This document shows positions 19,651 through 30,952 of a DNA stretch of 64,000 bases, in pieces; position 1 is the first letter of the stretch; each line of letters begins with the position of its first letter. Origin of the DNA: Frigidibacter sp. (lineage in GTDB: Bacteria > Pseudomonadota > Alphaproteobacteria > Rhodobacterales > Rhodobacteraceae). Under the pieces are notes generated by a model. That model saw only the letters and a list, made by a program, of their open reading frames with translations, did not search any database and had not been told where the DNA came from. Both the position numbers and the translations under genes were made by a program. Location: assembly GCF_030695035.1 (NCBI RefSeq), contig NZ_JAUYTT010000012.1, positions 248,001 through 312,000 of the forward strand, read 5' to 3'.

Positions 19651-20529
19651 ATGACCCGCATCCTCTCCTCGCTCTCCGAAATCGCCGCGGAGTATGACGC
19701 GCTGCTCTGCGATCTGTGGGGGTGCCTCCATAACGGCATCGCCCCCTACCCGGCCGCCGTGGCCGCGCTGCAGGCCTTCCGCGCCGGGGGTGGCAAGGTG
19801 GTTCTGCTGACCAACGCCCCCCGCCCCAATGCCGACGTGATCGTGCAACTGGACCGGATGGGCGTGCCCCGCGATGCCTGGGACGTGGTCGTCTCCTCCG
19901 GGGACGCCGCGCAGGATGCGATGTTCGCAGGCGCCGTCGGCCGCAAGGTGTTTTTCATCGGCGCCGACAAGGACCTGAACTTTTTCAATGAGATACCGCC
20001 GGAATGGGCGGATGCCCCCGCCATCGAGCGGGTGCCGCTGGAAGAGGCCGAGGGCATCGTCTGCACCGGCCTGTTCGACGATCTGACCGAGACACCTGAC
20101 GACTACCGCGCCCAGTTCCTGCTGGCCAAGACCCGCGGTCTGAAGCTCCTCTGCGCCAACCCGGACATCGTCGTCGACATGGGCGACCAGCGCATCTACT
20201 GCGCCGGAGCCCTGGCGCAACTCTACACCGAGATGGGCGGCGAAAGCCTCTATTTCGGCAAACCGCACCCCCCGATCTACGACCTCGCCCGCCGCCGCCT
20301 CGCGGCTCTCGGCGGCACCGACAGCCCCCGCCTCCTCGCCATCGGCGACGGCATCCGCACCGATGTCGAAGGCGGGCTTGGCGAGGGTATCGACACGGTA
20401 TTCATCACCGGGGGCCTCGCCGCGGAAGAGTTTGGAAATGATGTGGAAAATCCGGAATCCGCTGCGCTGGACAGCTGGCTGGAAGCGCTACAGCTGGTGC
20501 CCCAATACGCGATTGGCCGCCTGCGCTGA
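19651..20529 (+). CDS. TIGR01459-type HAD-superfamily hydrolase
   Basis: The 292-residue protein has the class IIA HAD layout of NagD/phosphoglycolate-phosphatase-like enzymes. The nucleophile motif is DLWGCLHNG (Asp26 region), followed by VVLLTNAPRP, then GKPHPPIYDLA, and the acidic motif LAIGDGIRTDVEGG. The first motif deviates from the usual DxDGT by Asp-to-Trp/Gly change, a feature of this alphaproteobacterial subgroup. A sugar- or nucleotide-phosphate substrate is likely but unknown. An inverted repeat (19596-19613) lies just upstream. Confidence 0.88.
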   Translation: MTRILSSLSEIAAEYDALLCDLWGCLHNGIAPYPAAVAALQAFRAGGGKVVLLTNAPRPNADVIVQLDRMGVPRDAWDVVVSSGDAAQDAMFAGAVGRKVFFIGADKDLNFFNEIPPEWADAPAIERVPLEEAEGIVCTGLFDDLTETPDDYRAQFLLAKTRGLKLLCANPDIVVDMGDQRIYCAGALAQLYTEMGGESLYFGKPHPPIYDLARRRLAALGGTDSPRLLAIGDGIRTDVEGGLGEGIDTVFITGGLAAEEFGNDVENPESAALDSWLEALQLVPQYAIGRLR

Positions 20530-20562
20530 GCAGGCCGCCACGGCTAGCAAAGTAACATTATT

Positions 20563-20574
20563 GCCATATATGGC
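20563..20574. promoter_or_regulatory. 12-nt AT-centred palindrome
   Basis: GCCATATATGGC is a perfect palindrome in the AT-rich spacer ahead of the MaoC-domain gene, flanked by GTAAC (20552-20556) and GTTAC (20591-20595). It may mark promoter or operator DNA. Confidence 0.35.
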
Positions 20575-20622
20575 CACAAAACGATAATTAGTTACCCGAT
20601 GGCTGTTGCGCCTGTTGGCACC

Positions 20623-20642
20623 GCAGTGCTATGCTGCACTGC
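20623..20642. promoter_or_regulatory. TGC-rich inverted repeat, possible PhaR-type operator
   Basis: GCAGTGC (20623-20629), a 6-nt spacer and GCACTGC (20636-20642) form a perfect 7-bp inverted repeat 24 nt before the MaoC-domain gene. TGC-rich repeats of this kind are bound by the polyhydroxyalkanoate regulator PhaR in Paracoccus and Rhodobacter. The match is by resemblance only. Confidence 0.4.
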
Positions 20643-20666
20643 AACAAAACCCCAGGGCCGGGACTC

Positions 20667-21116
20667 ATGACCATGCTGGACAACTTCCCCCGCGGCACGA
20701 TCTGCATCGAGGATCTCGAGATCGGCATGGTCCGCTCTCTCCGCAAGGAGGTGACCGACCGCGACATCGAGCTGTTCGCCGAGGTCTCGACCGACCGCAA
20801 CCCGGTGCATCTGGACGAAGCCTATGCGCAGGAAACCATCTTCGGGGGGCGCATCGCCCATGGAATGCTGACCGCCGGCCTCATCTCCGCGGTGATCGGC
20901 GAGCAGCTTCCCGGCCACGGCACCGTCTATCTGGGCCAGACGCTGAAGTTCATGGCCCCCGTCCGCCCCGGCGACATGGTCTATGCCGAGGTGAAGGTGG
21001 TCGCCATCGACCATGCCAAGCGCCGTGTGACCCTTGAAACCCACTGCGCCGTGGGCGATACCGTCGTCCTGAAGGGCGAGGCCGTGGTTCTGGCGCCAAG
21101 CCGCAAATTCGACTGA
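20667..21116 (+). CDS. MaoC-family (R)-specific enoyl-CoA hydratase-like protein
   Basis: The 149-residue hot-dog protein has the hydratase-2 catalytic pair in DRNPVH (Asp43, His48) followed by FGGRIAHGML. It matches small PhaJ-type (R)-enoyl-CoA hydratases that channel beta-oxidation intermediates into polyhydroxyalkanoate. A related role in another acyl-CoA pathway is possible, for example the ethylmalonyl-CoA pathway also represented here. ATG 20667 follows a GGGCCGGGA stretch; an earlier in-frame start (20631) would overlap the inverted repeat. The TGC-rich repeat upstream fits PhaR control. Confidence 0.85.
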   Translation: MTMLDNFPRGTICIEDLEIGMVRSLRKEVTDRDIELFAEVSTDRNPVHLDEAYAQETIFGGRIAHGMLTAGLISAVIGEQLPGHGTVYLGQTLKFMAPVRPGDMVYAEVKVVAIDHAKRRVTLETHCAVGDTVVLKGEAVVLAPSRKFD

Positions 21117-21147
21117 TCCGGCGGGCCGCTCCCCGCCCCGGGGGACG

Positions 21148-22074
21148 ATGCGCAGACTGACCGACTGGACCGGGCTGACCGATGCCGACCGCGGCGCCTC
21201 GATTGCCATGGGCAATTTCGACGGTGTGCATATCGGCCACCAGGCCGTTCTCGCACAGGCCCGCCAGCCGGGCGCCCCGCTGGGGGTGCTGACCTTCGAG
21301 CCGCATCCGCGCGAATACTTTGCCCCGGGTGCGCCCGCCTTCCGCCTGATGAACGCCGAATCGCGCGCGAACCGGCTGGAAAAGCTGGGGGTGGACTGGC
21401 TCTACGAGCTGCCCTTCAACGCCCAGCTGGCCGGGATGGAGGCCGATGAGTTCGCCCGCGAGGTTCTGGCCGAGGGCCTCGGCGTCTCCCACGTAACCGT
21501 CGGCGCCGATTTTTGCTTCGGCAAGGGCCGCCGCGGCACCGTCGCCAGGCTGCAGGAGTTCGGGGCCCGCTTCGGCTTTGGCGTGACCATTGCCGATCTG
21601 GTGGGGCTGGAGGGGCAGGAGATTTCGTCGACCGCCATCCGCACCGCCCTGTCCGAAGGCCGCCCCCGCGATGCCGCCCGGATGATGGGCCATTGGCACC
21701 GGATCGAGGGCGAGGTGATCCACGGCGAAAAGCGCGGGCGCGAGCTGGGTTATCCGACCGCGAACATGGGCGTCGAGGGGCTGCACCTGCCGCGCCTTGG
21801 CGTCTATGCGGTGAAGGTCGACGTGCTGGAGGGCCCGCAGGCTGGCAGCTACGGTGGCGCCGCCAGCCTCGGAGTACGGCCGATGTTCGGGACGAACACC
21901 CCGAACCTTGAAAGCTTCCTCTTCGACTTCTCCGGCGACCTCTACGGCAAGCACCTGTCGGTCGCCTTCGTCGACTACCTGCGCCCCGAGCTGAAATTCG
22001 ACGGGCTTCCCGCGCTGATGGACCAGATGGCCGCCGATTGCGCACAGGCCCGCGCCATCCTGGCCGGCCTCTAA
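21148..22074 (+). CDS. ribF: bifunctional riboflavin kinase / FAD synthetase
   Basis: The 308-residue enzyme converts riboflavin to FMN and FMN to FAD. The N-terminal adenylyltransferase has MGNFDGVHIGHQ (about 21-32) and SSTAIRTALSEG. The C-terminal flavokinase domain shows KRGRELGYPTANM, then FLFDFSGDLYGK and VAFVDYLRPE. Length is typical. It starts 31 nt after the MaoC-domain gene. Confidence 0.97.
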   Translation: MRRLTDWTGLTDADRGASIAMGNFDGVHIGHQAVLAQARQPGAPLGVLTFEPHPREYFAPGAPAFRLMNAESRANRLEKLGVDWLYELPFNAQLAGMEADEFAREVLAEGLGVSHVTVGADFCFGKGRRGTVARLQEFGARFGFGVTIADLVGLEGQEISSTAIRTALSEGRPRDAARMMGHWHRIEGEVIHGEKRGRELGYPTANMGVEGLHLPRLGVYAVKVDVLEGPQAGSYGGAASLGVRPMFGTNTPNLESFLFDFSGDLYGKHLSVAFVDYLRPELKFDGLPALMDQMAADCAQARAILAGL

Positions 22075-22120
22075 GGCCGCCCCTTCCCTTCCGTCCGCGC
22101 ATACTGCACTGTCCCGCGCG

Positions 22121-22579
22121 ATGACCCGCCCTGCCCCTCCCCTCCGCCCCGAGTTCTGGACGCTGCCGCTGAACCGCCTGAATCCCACCGAATGGGAGGC
22201 GCTCTGCGACGGTTGCGGCAAATGCTGCCTGAACAAGATCGAGTACGAAGACACCAACGAGATCGCCTTCACCAATATCGCCTGCAAGCTGCTGGACGGG
22301 CAAAGCTGCCGCTGCTCCAATTACGAGATCCGCCACCAGTTCGTGCCCGATTGCGTGCGCCTGTCGCCCAAGACCATCAGCAAGATCGCCTATTGGATGC
22401 CCTCCACCTGCGCTTACCGCCTGCGCCATCAGGGCCAGCCGCTGTTCGACTGGCACCCGCTGATCTCGGGCGACCCGGACTCGGTCCATGCCGCCGGGCA
22501 ATCGGTGCAGGGCTGGACGGTGCCGGAATTCAACGTTCCCGAAGAAGACTGGGACGACTACATCATCGAGGACCTCTGA
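22121..22579 (+). CDS. YcgN/UPF0260 family cysteine-cluster protein
   Basis: The 152-residue protein carries CDGCGKCC (Cys29, Cys32, Cys35, Cys36) and a later CRCSNYEIR and FVPDCVRLSP, all typical of UPF0260 (YcgN) and the wider CxxCxxCC zinc/iron-chelating family. The role is unknown; metal binding is inferred from the cysteines. The stop is directly adjacent to the ltaE start, so the genes are coupled. Confidence 0.9.
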   Translation: MTRPAPPLRPEFWTLPLNRLNPTEWEALCDGCGKCCLNKIEYEDTNEIAFTNIACKLLDGQSCRCSNYEIRHQFVPDCVRLSPKTISKIAYWMPSTCAYRLRHQGQPLFDWHPLISGDPDSVHAAGQSVQGWTVPEFNVPEEDWDDYIIEDL

Positions 22580-23632
22580 ATGAACTTCGCCTCCGACAAC
22601 ACCTCCGCCGCCGCGCCCGAGGTGATGGCCGCGCTGCAGGCCGCCAATACCGGCTTTGCCGCGCCCTATGGCAATGACGAGATCATGGACCGGGTTCGCG
22701 CCAAGATCCGCGAGATCTTCGAGGCACCCGAGGCGGCGGTCTATCTGGTGGCGACCGGCACCGCGGCCAATGCGCTGTCGCTGGCGATCCTGACCCAGCC
22801 CTGGGGCGCGGTGTTCTGCCACCGCAATGCGCATGTGGAAGAAGACGAATGCGGCGCGCCGGAGTTCTACACGGGCGGCGCCAAGCTGGTGCTGGTGGAA
22901 GGCGCCCATGCCAAGATGACGCCGGATGCGCTACACAAGGCGATCAACTTCATCGGCCGGGGCGGGATCCACAACGTTCAGCGCGGCATGGTCACGATCA
23001 CCAACGCCACCGAAAATGGCACCGTGTTCTTCCCGTCGGAGGTGAAGGCGCTGGCCGCCGTCGCCCGCGGCTTCGGCCTGCCCGTTCACATGGACGGCGC
23101 GCGCTTTGCCAACTCCATCGTCGCCACCGGCGCCACCCCGGCCGAGATGACCTGGAAGGCCGGCGTCGATGTGCTGTCCTTCGGCGGCACCAAGAATGGC
23201 TGCATGGGGGTCGAGGCGGTGGTGATCTTCGATCCCGCCCGCGCGCGGGAGTTCGAGCTGCGGCGAAAGCGTGGCGGGCACCTCTTCTCCAAGCACCGGT
23301 TCCTCTCGGCGCAGATGGAGGCCTACCTCACGGACGGGCTCTGGCTGCGGCTGGCGGCGCAGGCCAATGCTGCGGCTGCCCGGCTGTCATCGGCGCTGCT
23401 GGCGGCCCCGCAGACCAGCTTGGTGCATCCATGCGAGGCGAACTCGGTCTTCGCCGCCTTCCCCCGTGCGGGCCACCGCAGGGCGCAGGCGGCGGGGGCC
23501 GCCTATTACCTCTGGCCCGGCGACCAGTCGATGGAAGGGCCGGACGATGAGGCACTGGCGGCGCGGCTGGTCTGTTCGTGGTCCACGACCGACGCCGACG
23601 TGGACGCTTTCGTGGCGCTTATCCGGGGCTGA
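22580..23632 (+). CDS. ltaE: low-specificity L-threonine aldolase / beta-eliminating lyase
   Basis: The 350-residue PLP enzyme cleaves L-threonine or L-allo-threonine to glycine and acetaldehyde. Visible sites are the cofactor Lys205 in SFGGTKNG, Asp172 in HMDGAR, and the N-terminal SDNTSAAAPEVM with AAPYGND. Its ATG follows the upstream stop with no gap. The 3' end overlaps the convergent alpha/beta hydrolase gene by 14 nt. Exact stereospecificity is not predictable. Confidence 0.92.
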   Translation: MNFASDNTSAAAPEVMAALQAANTGFAAPYGNDEIMDRVRAKIREIFEAPEAAVYLVATGTAANALSLAILTQPWGAVFCHRNAHVEEDECGAPEFYTGGAKLVLVEGAHAKMTPDALHKAINFIGRGGIHNVQRGMVTITNATENGTVFFPSEVKALAAVARGFGLPVHMDGARFANSIVATGATPAEMTWKAGVDVLSFGGTKNGCMGVEAVVIFDPARAREFELRRKRGGHLFSKHRFLSAQMEAYLTDGLWLRLAAQANAAAARLSSALLAAPQTSLVHPCEANSVFAAFPRAGHRRAQAAGAAYYLWPGDQSMEGPDDEALAARLVCSWSTTDADVDAFVALIRG

Positions 23633-24437
23633 GATGGGCGGCGATCAGCGCCGCCACCGGCGCCGGATGGGTCAGCGGCAGCATATGCCCGGCCCCCGCC
23701 ACCACCTCAAGCCGCGCGCCGGGGATCCGGCCCGCCAGCACCTCCATCACTGCCGGGATCGAGGCCGGTGATTGGTGGCCACGGATCAGCAGCACCGGCA
23801 TCGCCAGCGCCTCCAGCCGCCCAGGGAGCATCAGCCGTGCCGAATCCCCCTCATTCGCCGGGGCGATATCGGCCAGCAGCCCGATCCGCTGGATGAAGTT
23901 GCCGCGCTGGCGGGGGTCGATGCTCTCCCAAGGCTGGCCATTGCCCCAGAGCCCCACGAACACCTCTGCCGCCAAAGCGTGATCGCCCGCCAGCATCGCG
24001 GCACGGAACGGCGCGGCCTCCGCCAGATAGGCCGGCCAGTGCGGCCCGTCCCTAAGGGCCGCGAACAGCACCGGCTCGATCAGCGTCAGGGTGCGCACAA
24101 GCTCCGGTTCCTCCAGCGTCGCCGCCAGCGCCACCAGCGCGCCGAAGGAATGGCCGATCACATCCACAGGCCCCTCTGCCTGCCGCAGCAGGTCCAGCGC
24201 GGTGGCGCAGGCCGCACCGATGTAATCCGCGCCGCCCCACAGCCTCGGCTCCCACGCCGCCGACCGCCCATGCCCCGGCAGGTCGAAGGCGGTCATCGAC
24301 AGCGCCGCCCCCAGCTCTGCCATCAGCGGCGCCCAGGCCCCCGAATGCGCCAGCGAGCAATGGATGCCAAGCGCGCGCCGCGCCCCCTGCCCGAACTGCT
24401 GCACAAAGGCCGGCCCCGGCCTGATCTCATCGCGCAT
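23619..24437 (-). CDS. alpha/beta hydrolase
   Basis: The 272-residue protein has the hydrolase-fold oxyanion region FDLPGHGRS, the nucleophile elbow GHSFGA (Ser97), and the catalytic His in AGAGHMLPL near the end. The substrate cannot be determined. ATG 24437 has a GAGGGC ribosome-binding site and is preferred over an in-frame start at 24461. It is divergent from prs and overlaps ltaE 3' to 3' by 14 nt. Confidence 0.9.
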   Translation of the reverse strand: MRDEIRPGPAFVQQFGQGARRALGIHCSLAHSGAWAPLMAELGAALSMTAFDLPGHGRSAAWEPRLWGGADYIGAACATALDLLRQAEGPVDVIGHSFGALVALAATLEEPELVRTLTLIEPVLFAALRDGPHWPAYLAEAAPFRAAMLAGDHALAAEVFVGLWGNGQPWESIDPRQRGNFIQRIGLLADIAPANEGDSARLMLPGRLEALAMPVLLIRGHQSPASIPAVMEVLAGRIPGARLEVVAGAGHMLPLTHPAPVAALIAAHLSPG

Positions 24438-24586
24438 GGCGCCCTCGTTTCCCCGTGACACGTTCGCCCGATCTTCACCCCGGCACCGCGAAAACCGCAG
24501 GAGCGGTTTGCGGCAAGGCTAGCCGGGTGCTAAGGCGGGGGCAACGTCACGAATCCGTCATTCGACCGCCCCGAAGGACCGCCCTC

Positions 24587-25606
24587 ATGCCTGTCATCAC
24601 CGAGCCGAAGATCATCTCCGGCAATGCCAACCGATCGCTCGCCACCGCCATCGCCCGCCGCATGTCCATGCATCGCGGCATGTCCGTGGGGCTGGTCGAC
24701 GCCAGGGTCGAGCGGTTCAACGACCAGGAAATCTTCGTCGAGGTGTTCGAGAATGTCCGCGGCGAGGATATGTTCATCGTGCAGTCCACCTCCAACCCCG
24801 CCAATGACAACCTGATGGAACTGCTCATCATCACCGACGCGTTGCGCCGCTCCTCGGCCGCGCGCATCACCGCGGTGATCCCCTATTTCGGCTACGCAAG
24901 GCAGGATCGCCGCTCCAAGGCCCGCACGCCGATCTCGGCCAAGCTGGTCGCGAACCTCATCACCGAGGCTGGCATCGACCGGGTGCTGACGCTGGACCTG
25001 CACGCCGCCCAGATCCAGGGCTTCTTCGACATTCCGGTGGACAACCTCTATGCCTCCCCGATCTTCGCGCTGGATATCGAGCACAATTTCAAGAACCGGA
25101 TGGACGAGTTGATGATCGTCTCGCCCGACGTCGGCGGCGTGGCCCGGGCACGCGAGCTGGCCAAGCGGATCAACGCCCCGCTAGCCATCGTCGACAAGCG
25201 ACGAGAGAAGGCCGGCGAGGTGGCGGGCATGACGGTGATCGGCGAAGTGGCGGGCAAGACCTGCATCATCGTCGATGACATGTGCGACACCGCCGGCACA
25301 CTGTGCAAGGCCGCCGAGGTGCTGATGGAAGCCGGCGCAACGGAAGTGCACAGCTATATCACCCATGGCGTGCTGTCGGGCCCGGCGGTGGAGCGCATTT
25401 CCAAATCGGTGATGAAGAACCTGGTGATCACCGATTCCATCGAACCGACCGCAGCGGTCAAGGCCTGCGCCAATATCCGCATCGTGCCGACAGCGCCGAT
25501 GTTTGCCCAAGCGATCCTGAACACCTGGAACGGCACCAGCGTGTCCTCACTGTTCGAGACCGACACCCTCGTGCCGATCTACGAAGGCCTCTACACCCGC
25601 GGCTGA
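24587..25606 (+). CDS. prs: ribose-phosphate pyrophosphokinase
   Basis: The 339-residue enzyme makes PRPP from ribose 5-phosphate and ATP for purine, pyrimidine, histidine and tryptophan synthesis. It shows [19 protein letters not shown], the ATP-site [39 protein letters not shown] (metal/ATP), [13 protein letters not shown] and the PRPP loop [14 protein letters not shown] 24587 gives the usual MPVITEPKI start; earlier in-frame sequence overlaps the divergent hydrolase promoter. It converges with the lectin gene (13-nt gap). Confidence 0.97.
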   Translation: MPVITEPKIISGNANRSLATAIARRMSMHRGMSVGLVDARVERFNDQEIFVEVFENVRGEDMFIVQSTSNPANDNLMELLIITDALRRSSAARITAVIPYFGYARQDRRSKARTPISAKLVANLITEAGIDRVLTLDLHAAQIQGFFDIPVDNLYASPIFALDIEHNFKNRMDELMIVSPDVGGVARARELAKRINAPLAIVDKRREKAGEVAGMTVIGEVAGKTCIIVDDMCDTAGTLCKAAEVLMEAGATEVHSYITHGVLSGPAVERISKSVMKNLVITDSIEPTAAVKACANIRIVPTAPMFAQAILNTWNGTSVSSLFETDTLVPIYEGLYTRG

Positions 25607-25619
25607 ACCTGCGTGGCGG

Positions 25620-25970
25620 TCAGCTGACGTCCCAGTCATCGTCACTGGGCAGTTCGCCGATCGCCAGCCAGTCGGCGCGCACCCGGGCGACCCGCGTGTC
25701 GCCCCAGGTGCGGAACACGACGGCAAAGCCCTCTTCCGTGACCATGTCGGCGGAAATGTCGGCGCGCTGGTTCGACTTCTTGTCCATGTCCCACATCGAG
25801 ATCGTCACCTGCACCGCAGGCGGCGTGGCATAGCGTTCGGAGAACGACACCAGCTGGCGCAGCTCGCGCGGGCCCGATCCCGTCCACATCGCGCCGCCAT
25901 GCTGGTAGTCGGAAAACAGAACTATGGAGCCCTGATCGACCCCTACGAGAAACTTGCTCAGACGCCGCAT
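25620..25970 (-). CDS. H-type lectin domain protein
   Basis: The 116-residue protein matches the H-type lectin fold: WTGSGPRELRQLVSFSERYATPPAVQVTISMWDMD, then ADMVTEEGFAVVFRTWGDTRVARVRADWLAIGEL. The VxVxISxWD and F-WGDTR-V---W-AIGE blocks are the family core. H-type lectins bind N-acetylgalactosamine or related sugars in eukaryotes; ligands in bacteria are unknown. No signal peptide is apparent. ATG 25970 gives a family-like N-terminus (MRRLSKFLVGVDQG). It lies downstream of the atp terminator. Confidence 0.85.
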   Translation of the reverse strand: MRRLSKFLVGVDQGSIVLFSDYQHGGAMWTGSGPRELRQLVSFSERYATPPAVQVTISMWDMDKKSNQRADISADMVTEEGFAVVFRTWGDTRVARVRADWLAIGELPSDDDWDVS

Positions 25971-26023
25971 CGACCGCCCCTGCCCTGTCTGCCTTCTGCA
26001 AGTCTGACCTGCAAAGGCTCCGC

Positions 26024-26054
26024 TGAAAAGCACAAAGCCCCGGTTTCCCGGGGC
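26024..26054 (-). terminator. intrinsic terminator of the atpHAGDC operon
   Basis: A 7-bp stem (GCCCCGG, 26037-26043, pairing with 26048-26054) with loop TTTC lies 26 nt after the atpC stop. Read leftward it is followed by TTTGTGCTTTT. Confidence 0.75.
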
Positions 26055-26079
26055 CTTGCGACAACTTCCTCATCCAGCG

Positions 26080-26511
26080 TCAGAGCGACGCTTGGTGCGG
26101 GTCGAGCCCGATATGGGTGCCCATCGCCACCATGTCGGCCAGCAGCTTGGCCGCGGCTTCCACCGCTTCCTCGCCGGCTTCCTCGCGGGCGCTTTCGTGA
26201 TGCCGCTTCGCCTCGACGACCATGGAGGTATAGACTTCCTGGGTCATCTCGGTCGTCGGCAGGCCGCGCTCAGCCAGAACCGAGACGCTGTCGCCGGTGA
26301 TCTCGGCGAACCCGCCGGTCACCGCATACTCGGTGCTGCCCTCGGCAGAGATCACGGTCAGGATGCCCGGCCGCAGCGTCGTGATCATCGGCGCATGGCC
26401 CGGCATGGCGGTCAGATCGCCATCCGCCCCGGGAATGCGCACCTCACGCGCCTGAACGGAAGTCAGCTTCCGTTCGGGCGAGACGAGGTCGAACTGCATC
26501 GTGTCGGCCAT
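26080..26511 (-). CDS. atpC: F1 ATP synthase epsilon subunit
   Basis: The 143-residue subunit belongs to the central stalk with gamma and can inhibit ATP hydrolysis. The N-terminal beta-barrel reads [28 protein letters not shown], followed by [14 protein letters not shown] and [10 protein letters not shown]; a helical C-terminal tail follows. It is last in atpHAGDC and is followed by a terminator. Confidence 0.97.
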   Translation of the reverse strand: MADTMQFDLVSPERKLTSVQAREVRIPGADGDLTAMPGHAPMITTLRPGILTVISAEGSTEYAVTGGFAEITGDSVSVLAERGLPTTEMTQEVYTSMVVEAKRHHESAREEAGEEAVEAAAKLLADMVAMGTHIGLDPHQASL

Positions 26512-26520
26512 TGTGCCTCC

Positions 26521-27963
<1,443 letters not shown>

Positions 27964-28833
27964 TCAGAGCGCTTCGGCGCCCGAGATGATTTCGATGAGT
28001 TCCGTGGTGATCGCGGCCTGGCGCGAGCGGTTGTAGACGATGGTCAGCTTGTTGATCATGTCGCCCGCGTTGCGGGTGGCGTTGTCCATCGCGCTCATCC
28101 GCGCACCCTGTTCCGAAGCTGCGTTCTCCAGCAGCGCCGTAAAGATCTGCGTGGCGACAGAGCGCGGCAGCAGATCGGCCAGGATCCCTTCCTCGGAAGG
28201 CTCGTAGTCATAAAGCGACGAGGCTTCTGCCCCACCGTCAAACACCGCCGGGATCACCTGCTGCGCGGTCGGGATCTGGCTGATCACCGACTGGAAGCGG
28301 TTGTAGAAGATCGTCGCCACATCGAACTCGTTCGCATTGAAGCGGGCGAGGATGTCGCGGGCGATGCCCTGCGCGTTGTCATAGCCGATGCGCTTGACCT
28401 CGGACAGGTCAACATGGCCGACGACGTATTGGCCATAGTCACGCTTCAGCTGCTCACGGCCCTTCTTGCCGACGGTGATGATCTTCACCGTCTTTCCGGC
28501 CGCAAGCAATTCGTTGATCTTCGCCCGGGCCAGCCGGACGATGACGGTGTTGAAACCGCCGCACAGACCCCGTTCCGAGGTCATGACGACAAGCAGATGC
28601 ACCTTGTCGGCGCCGGTGCCGGCCAGAAGGCGCGGCGCGCCTTCGGACCCGGCGACCGAGGAGGCAAGCCCCGCGACGACGGCGTTCATGCGCTCGGCAT
28701 AGGGACGCGCGGCCTCGGCGGCCTCCTGGGCACGGCGCAGTTTTGCCGCCGCGACCATCTGCATCGCTTTCGTGATCTTCCGCGTGGATTTCACGCTTCC
28801 GATCCGGTTCTTCAGGTCCTTAAGGCTAGGCAT
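27964..28833 (-). CDS. atpG: F1 ATP synthase gamma subunit
   Basis: The 289-residue rotor subunit starts [29 protein letters not shown] and ends with [36 protein letters not shown], the two long helices of the coiled-coil shaft. Gene order and length are as expected for the family. Confidence 0.98.
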   Translation of the reverse strand: MPSLKDLKNRIGSVKSTRKITKAMQMVAAAKLRRAQEAAEAARPYAERMNAVVAGLASSVAGSEGAPRLLAGTGADKVHLLVVMTSERGLCGGFNTVIVRLARAKINELLAAGKTVKIITVGKKGREQLKRDYGQYVVGHVDLSEVKRIGYDNAQGIARDILARFNANEFDVATIFYNRFQSVISQIPTAQQVIPAVFDGGAEASSLYDYEPSEEGILADLLPRSVATQIFTALLENAASEQGARMSAMDNATRNAGDMINKLTIVYNRSRQAAITTELIEIISGAEAL

Positions 28834-28853
28834 AACCCTGTCCTCTCCCCCGC

Positions 28854-30392
28854 TCAGGCGAAGGTTTTCGCGTACTCGTCGAGAGCAGCGCGGATCGACT
28901 TTTCAAGATCGCCCGCAACTTTACGGTCGTTCCGGGTGATGTCGTCCAGCAGGTCCTTGCGGTTGTTGCGCAGATAGGACAGCAGGCCCGCTTCCCAGCG
29001 GCCGACTTCCTTGACCGGGACGCCGTCGATATAGCCCTTGGTGCCCGCGAAGATGACGATCACGATTTCCGCGTTGGTCATCGGCGAGTATTGCGGCTGT
29101 TTCATCAGCTCGGTCAGGCGCGCGCCGCGGTTCAGCAGCCGCTGGGTCGAGGCGTCGAGGTCCGAACCGAACTGCGCGAAGGCCGCCATCTCGCGGTACT
29201 GCGCCAGTTCCAGCTTCACCGGGCCGGCCACCGACTTCATCGCCGAGGTCTGGGCGGCAGAGCCGACGCGCGACACCGACAGACCGGTGTTCACGGCGGG
29301 GCGGACGCCCTGGTAGAACAGCTCGGTTTCCAGGAAGATCTGGCCGTCGGTGATCGAGATCACGTTGGTCGGGATATAGGCCGACACGTCGCCGGCTTGC
29401 GTCTCGATGATCGGCAGGGCGGTCAGCGAGCCCGAGCCGAAATCCTCGTTCAGCTTCGACGAACGCTCCAGCAGGCGGGAGTGCAGGTAGAACACGTCGC
29501 CCGGGTAGGCCTCACGCCCCGGCGGACGGCGCAGCAGCAGCGACATCTGGCGGTAGGCGACGGCCTGTTTGGAAAGGTCATCATAGATGATCAGGGCATG
29601 GCGGCCGTTGTCGCGGAAGAATTCCGCAATGGCGGTCGCCGAATAGGGCGCCAGGAACTGCATCGGCGCCGGGTCCGAGGCGGTGGCAGCCACGATGATC
29701 GAGTAGGCGATCGCGCCGCTTTCTTCCAGCTTCTTCACCAGCTGCGCCACGGTCGAGCGCTTCTGCCCGATGGCAACATAGACGCAGTAGAGCTTCTTGC
29801 TCTCGTCGTCGCCGGCGGCTTCGTTGTAGGATTTCTGGTTCAGGATCGTGTCGAGCGCGATGGCGGTCTTGCCGGTCTGACGGTCACCGATGATCAACTC
29901 GCGCTGGCCGCGGCCGACCGGGATCATGGCGTCGACCGATTTCAGGCCGGTCGCCATCGGTTCATGCACCGATTTGCGCGGGATGATGCCCGGGGCCTTG
30001 ACGTCGGCCACGCGGCGCTCGGTCGAGACGATCGGGCCCTTGCCGTCGATCGGGTTGCCAAGCGCGTCGACGACGCGGCCCAAGAGGCCGTTGCCCACCG
30101 GAACGTCCACGATGGACTGGGTCCGCTTGACGACATCGCCTTCCTTGATGTCGCGGTCCGAGCCGAAGATCACGATACCGACGTTGTCGACCTCGAGGTT
30201 CAGCGCCATCCCGCGGATACCGCCGGGGAATTCGACCATCTCGCCGGCCTGGACATTGTCGAGCCCGTGGACCCGCGCGATCCCGTCACCGACGCTGAGC
30301 ACGCGGCCCACTTCGGCAACTTCGGCGTCCTGGCCGAAGTTCTTGATCTGCTCCTTGAGGATCGCAGAGATCTCGGCTGCTTGGATTCCCAT
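28854..30392 (-). CDS. atpA: F1 ATP synthase alpha subunit
   Basis: The 512-residue non-catalytic nucleotide-binding subunit has P-loop GDRQTGKT (169-176, Lys175), [32 protein letters not shown] and [15 protein letters not shown]. The start codon shares one base with the atpH stop (TAATG), so translation is coupled. Confidence 0.99.
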   Translation of the reverse strand: MGIQAAEISAILKEQIKNFGQDAEVAEVGRVLSVGDGIARVHGLDNVQAGEMVEFPGGIRGMALNLEVDNVGIVIFGSDRDIKEGDVVKRTQSIVDVPVGNGLLGRVVDALGNPIDGKGPIVSTERRVADVKAPGIIPRKSVHEPMATGLKSVDAMIPVGRGQRELIIGDRQTGKTAIALDTILNQKSYNEAAGDDESKKLYCVYVAIGQKRSTVAQLVKKLEESGAIAYSIIVAATASDPAPMQFLAPYSATAIAEFFRDNGRHALIIYDDLSKQAVAYRQMSLLLRRPPGREAYPGDVFYLHSRLLERSSKLNEDFGSGSLTALPIIETQAGDVSAYIPTNVISITDGQIFLETELFYQGVRPAVNTGLSVSRVGSAAQTSAMKSVAGPVKLELAQYREMAAFAQFGSDLDASTQRLLNRGARLTELMKQPQYSPMTNAEIVIVIFAGTKGYIDGVPVKEVGRWEAGLLSYLRNNRKDLLDDITRNDRKVAGDLEKSIRAALDEYAKTFA

Positions 30393-30952
30393 TATCCGAC
30401 CTCTTTCATGGCATGCTGGAGAGAGGCGAGCTTCGAGGCGACCGACGTGTCGATCATCTTCGAGCCAACCTTGACGATAAGACCGCCGATGAGGCTTTCA
30501 TCGACGGCCGTGTTCAGGATGACGGTCTTGCCGACCGTTTTGGAAAGTGCGGCTGCAAGGCGCTCGGACTGCGCGGCCGACAGCGGCGAGGCCGCGGTCA
30601 CATCCGCGGTCACTTCGCCCTTCTCGGCGGCGATGCGGTCTTTCAGCGCGGTGACCAGCTGCGGCAGCACGAACAGCCGGCGCTTGGCCGACATCAGCGC
30701 CAGCGTGTTGGCCATCAGTTGCGACAGGCCCATCTTCGCCACGATGGCGGCGATGCTGCGGGCCTGTTCATCGCGGCTGTAGACCGGCGAGACGATCAGG
30801 TCGCGGAACTCTGCGCTCTCCTTCAGCGCTGCCCCAAGTGCCGAAACGTCGGCTTCCAGCGTCGCAAGGCTGCCGCCTTCCTTCGCAAGGTCGAAAACGG
30901 CCGTCGCATAGCGCCCGGCGATGTTTGCGGAGATCGAAGCTGGTTCGGACAC
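30392..30952 (-). CDS. atpH: F1 ATP synthase delta subunit
   Basis: The 186-residue peripheral-stalk subunit caps F1 and links it to F0. Recognisable parts are [15 protein letters not shown] at the N-terminus and [21 protein letters not shown] at the C-terminus. The start is GTG 30952, 7 nt after GGAAGG; the earlier GTG at 30958 is too close to that site. It leads atpHAGDC; F0 genes are not in the window, as usual in alphaproteobacteria. Confidence 0.97.
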   Translation of the reverse strand: MSEPASISANIAGRYATAVFDLAKEGGSLATLEADVSALGAALKESAEFRDLIVSPVYSRDEQARSIAAIVAKMGLSQLMANTLALMSAKRRLFVLPQLVTALKDRIAAEKGEVTADVTAASPLSAAQSERLAAALSKTVGKTVILNTAVDESLIGGLIVKVGSKMIDTSVASKLASLQHAMKEVG

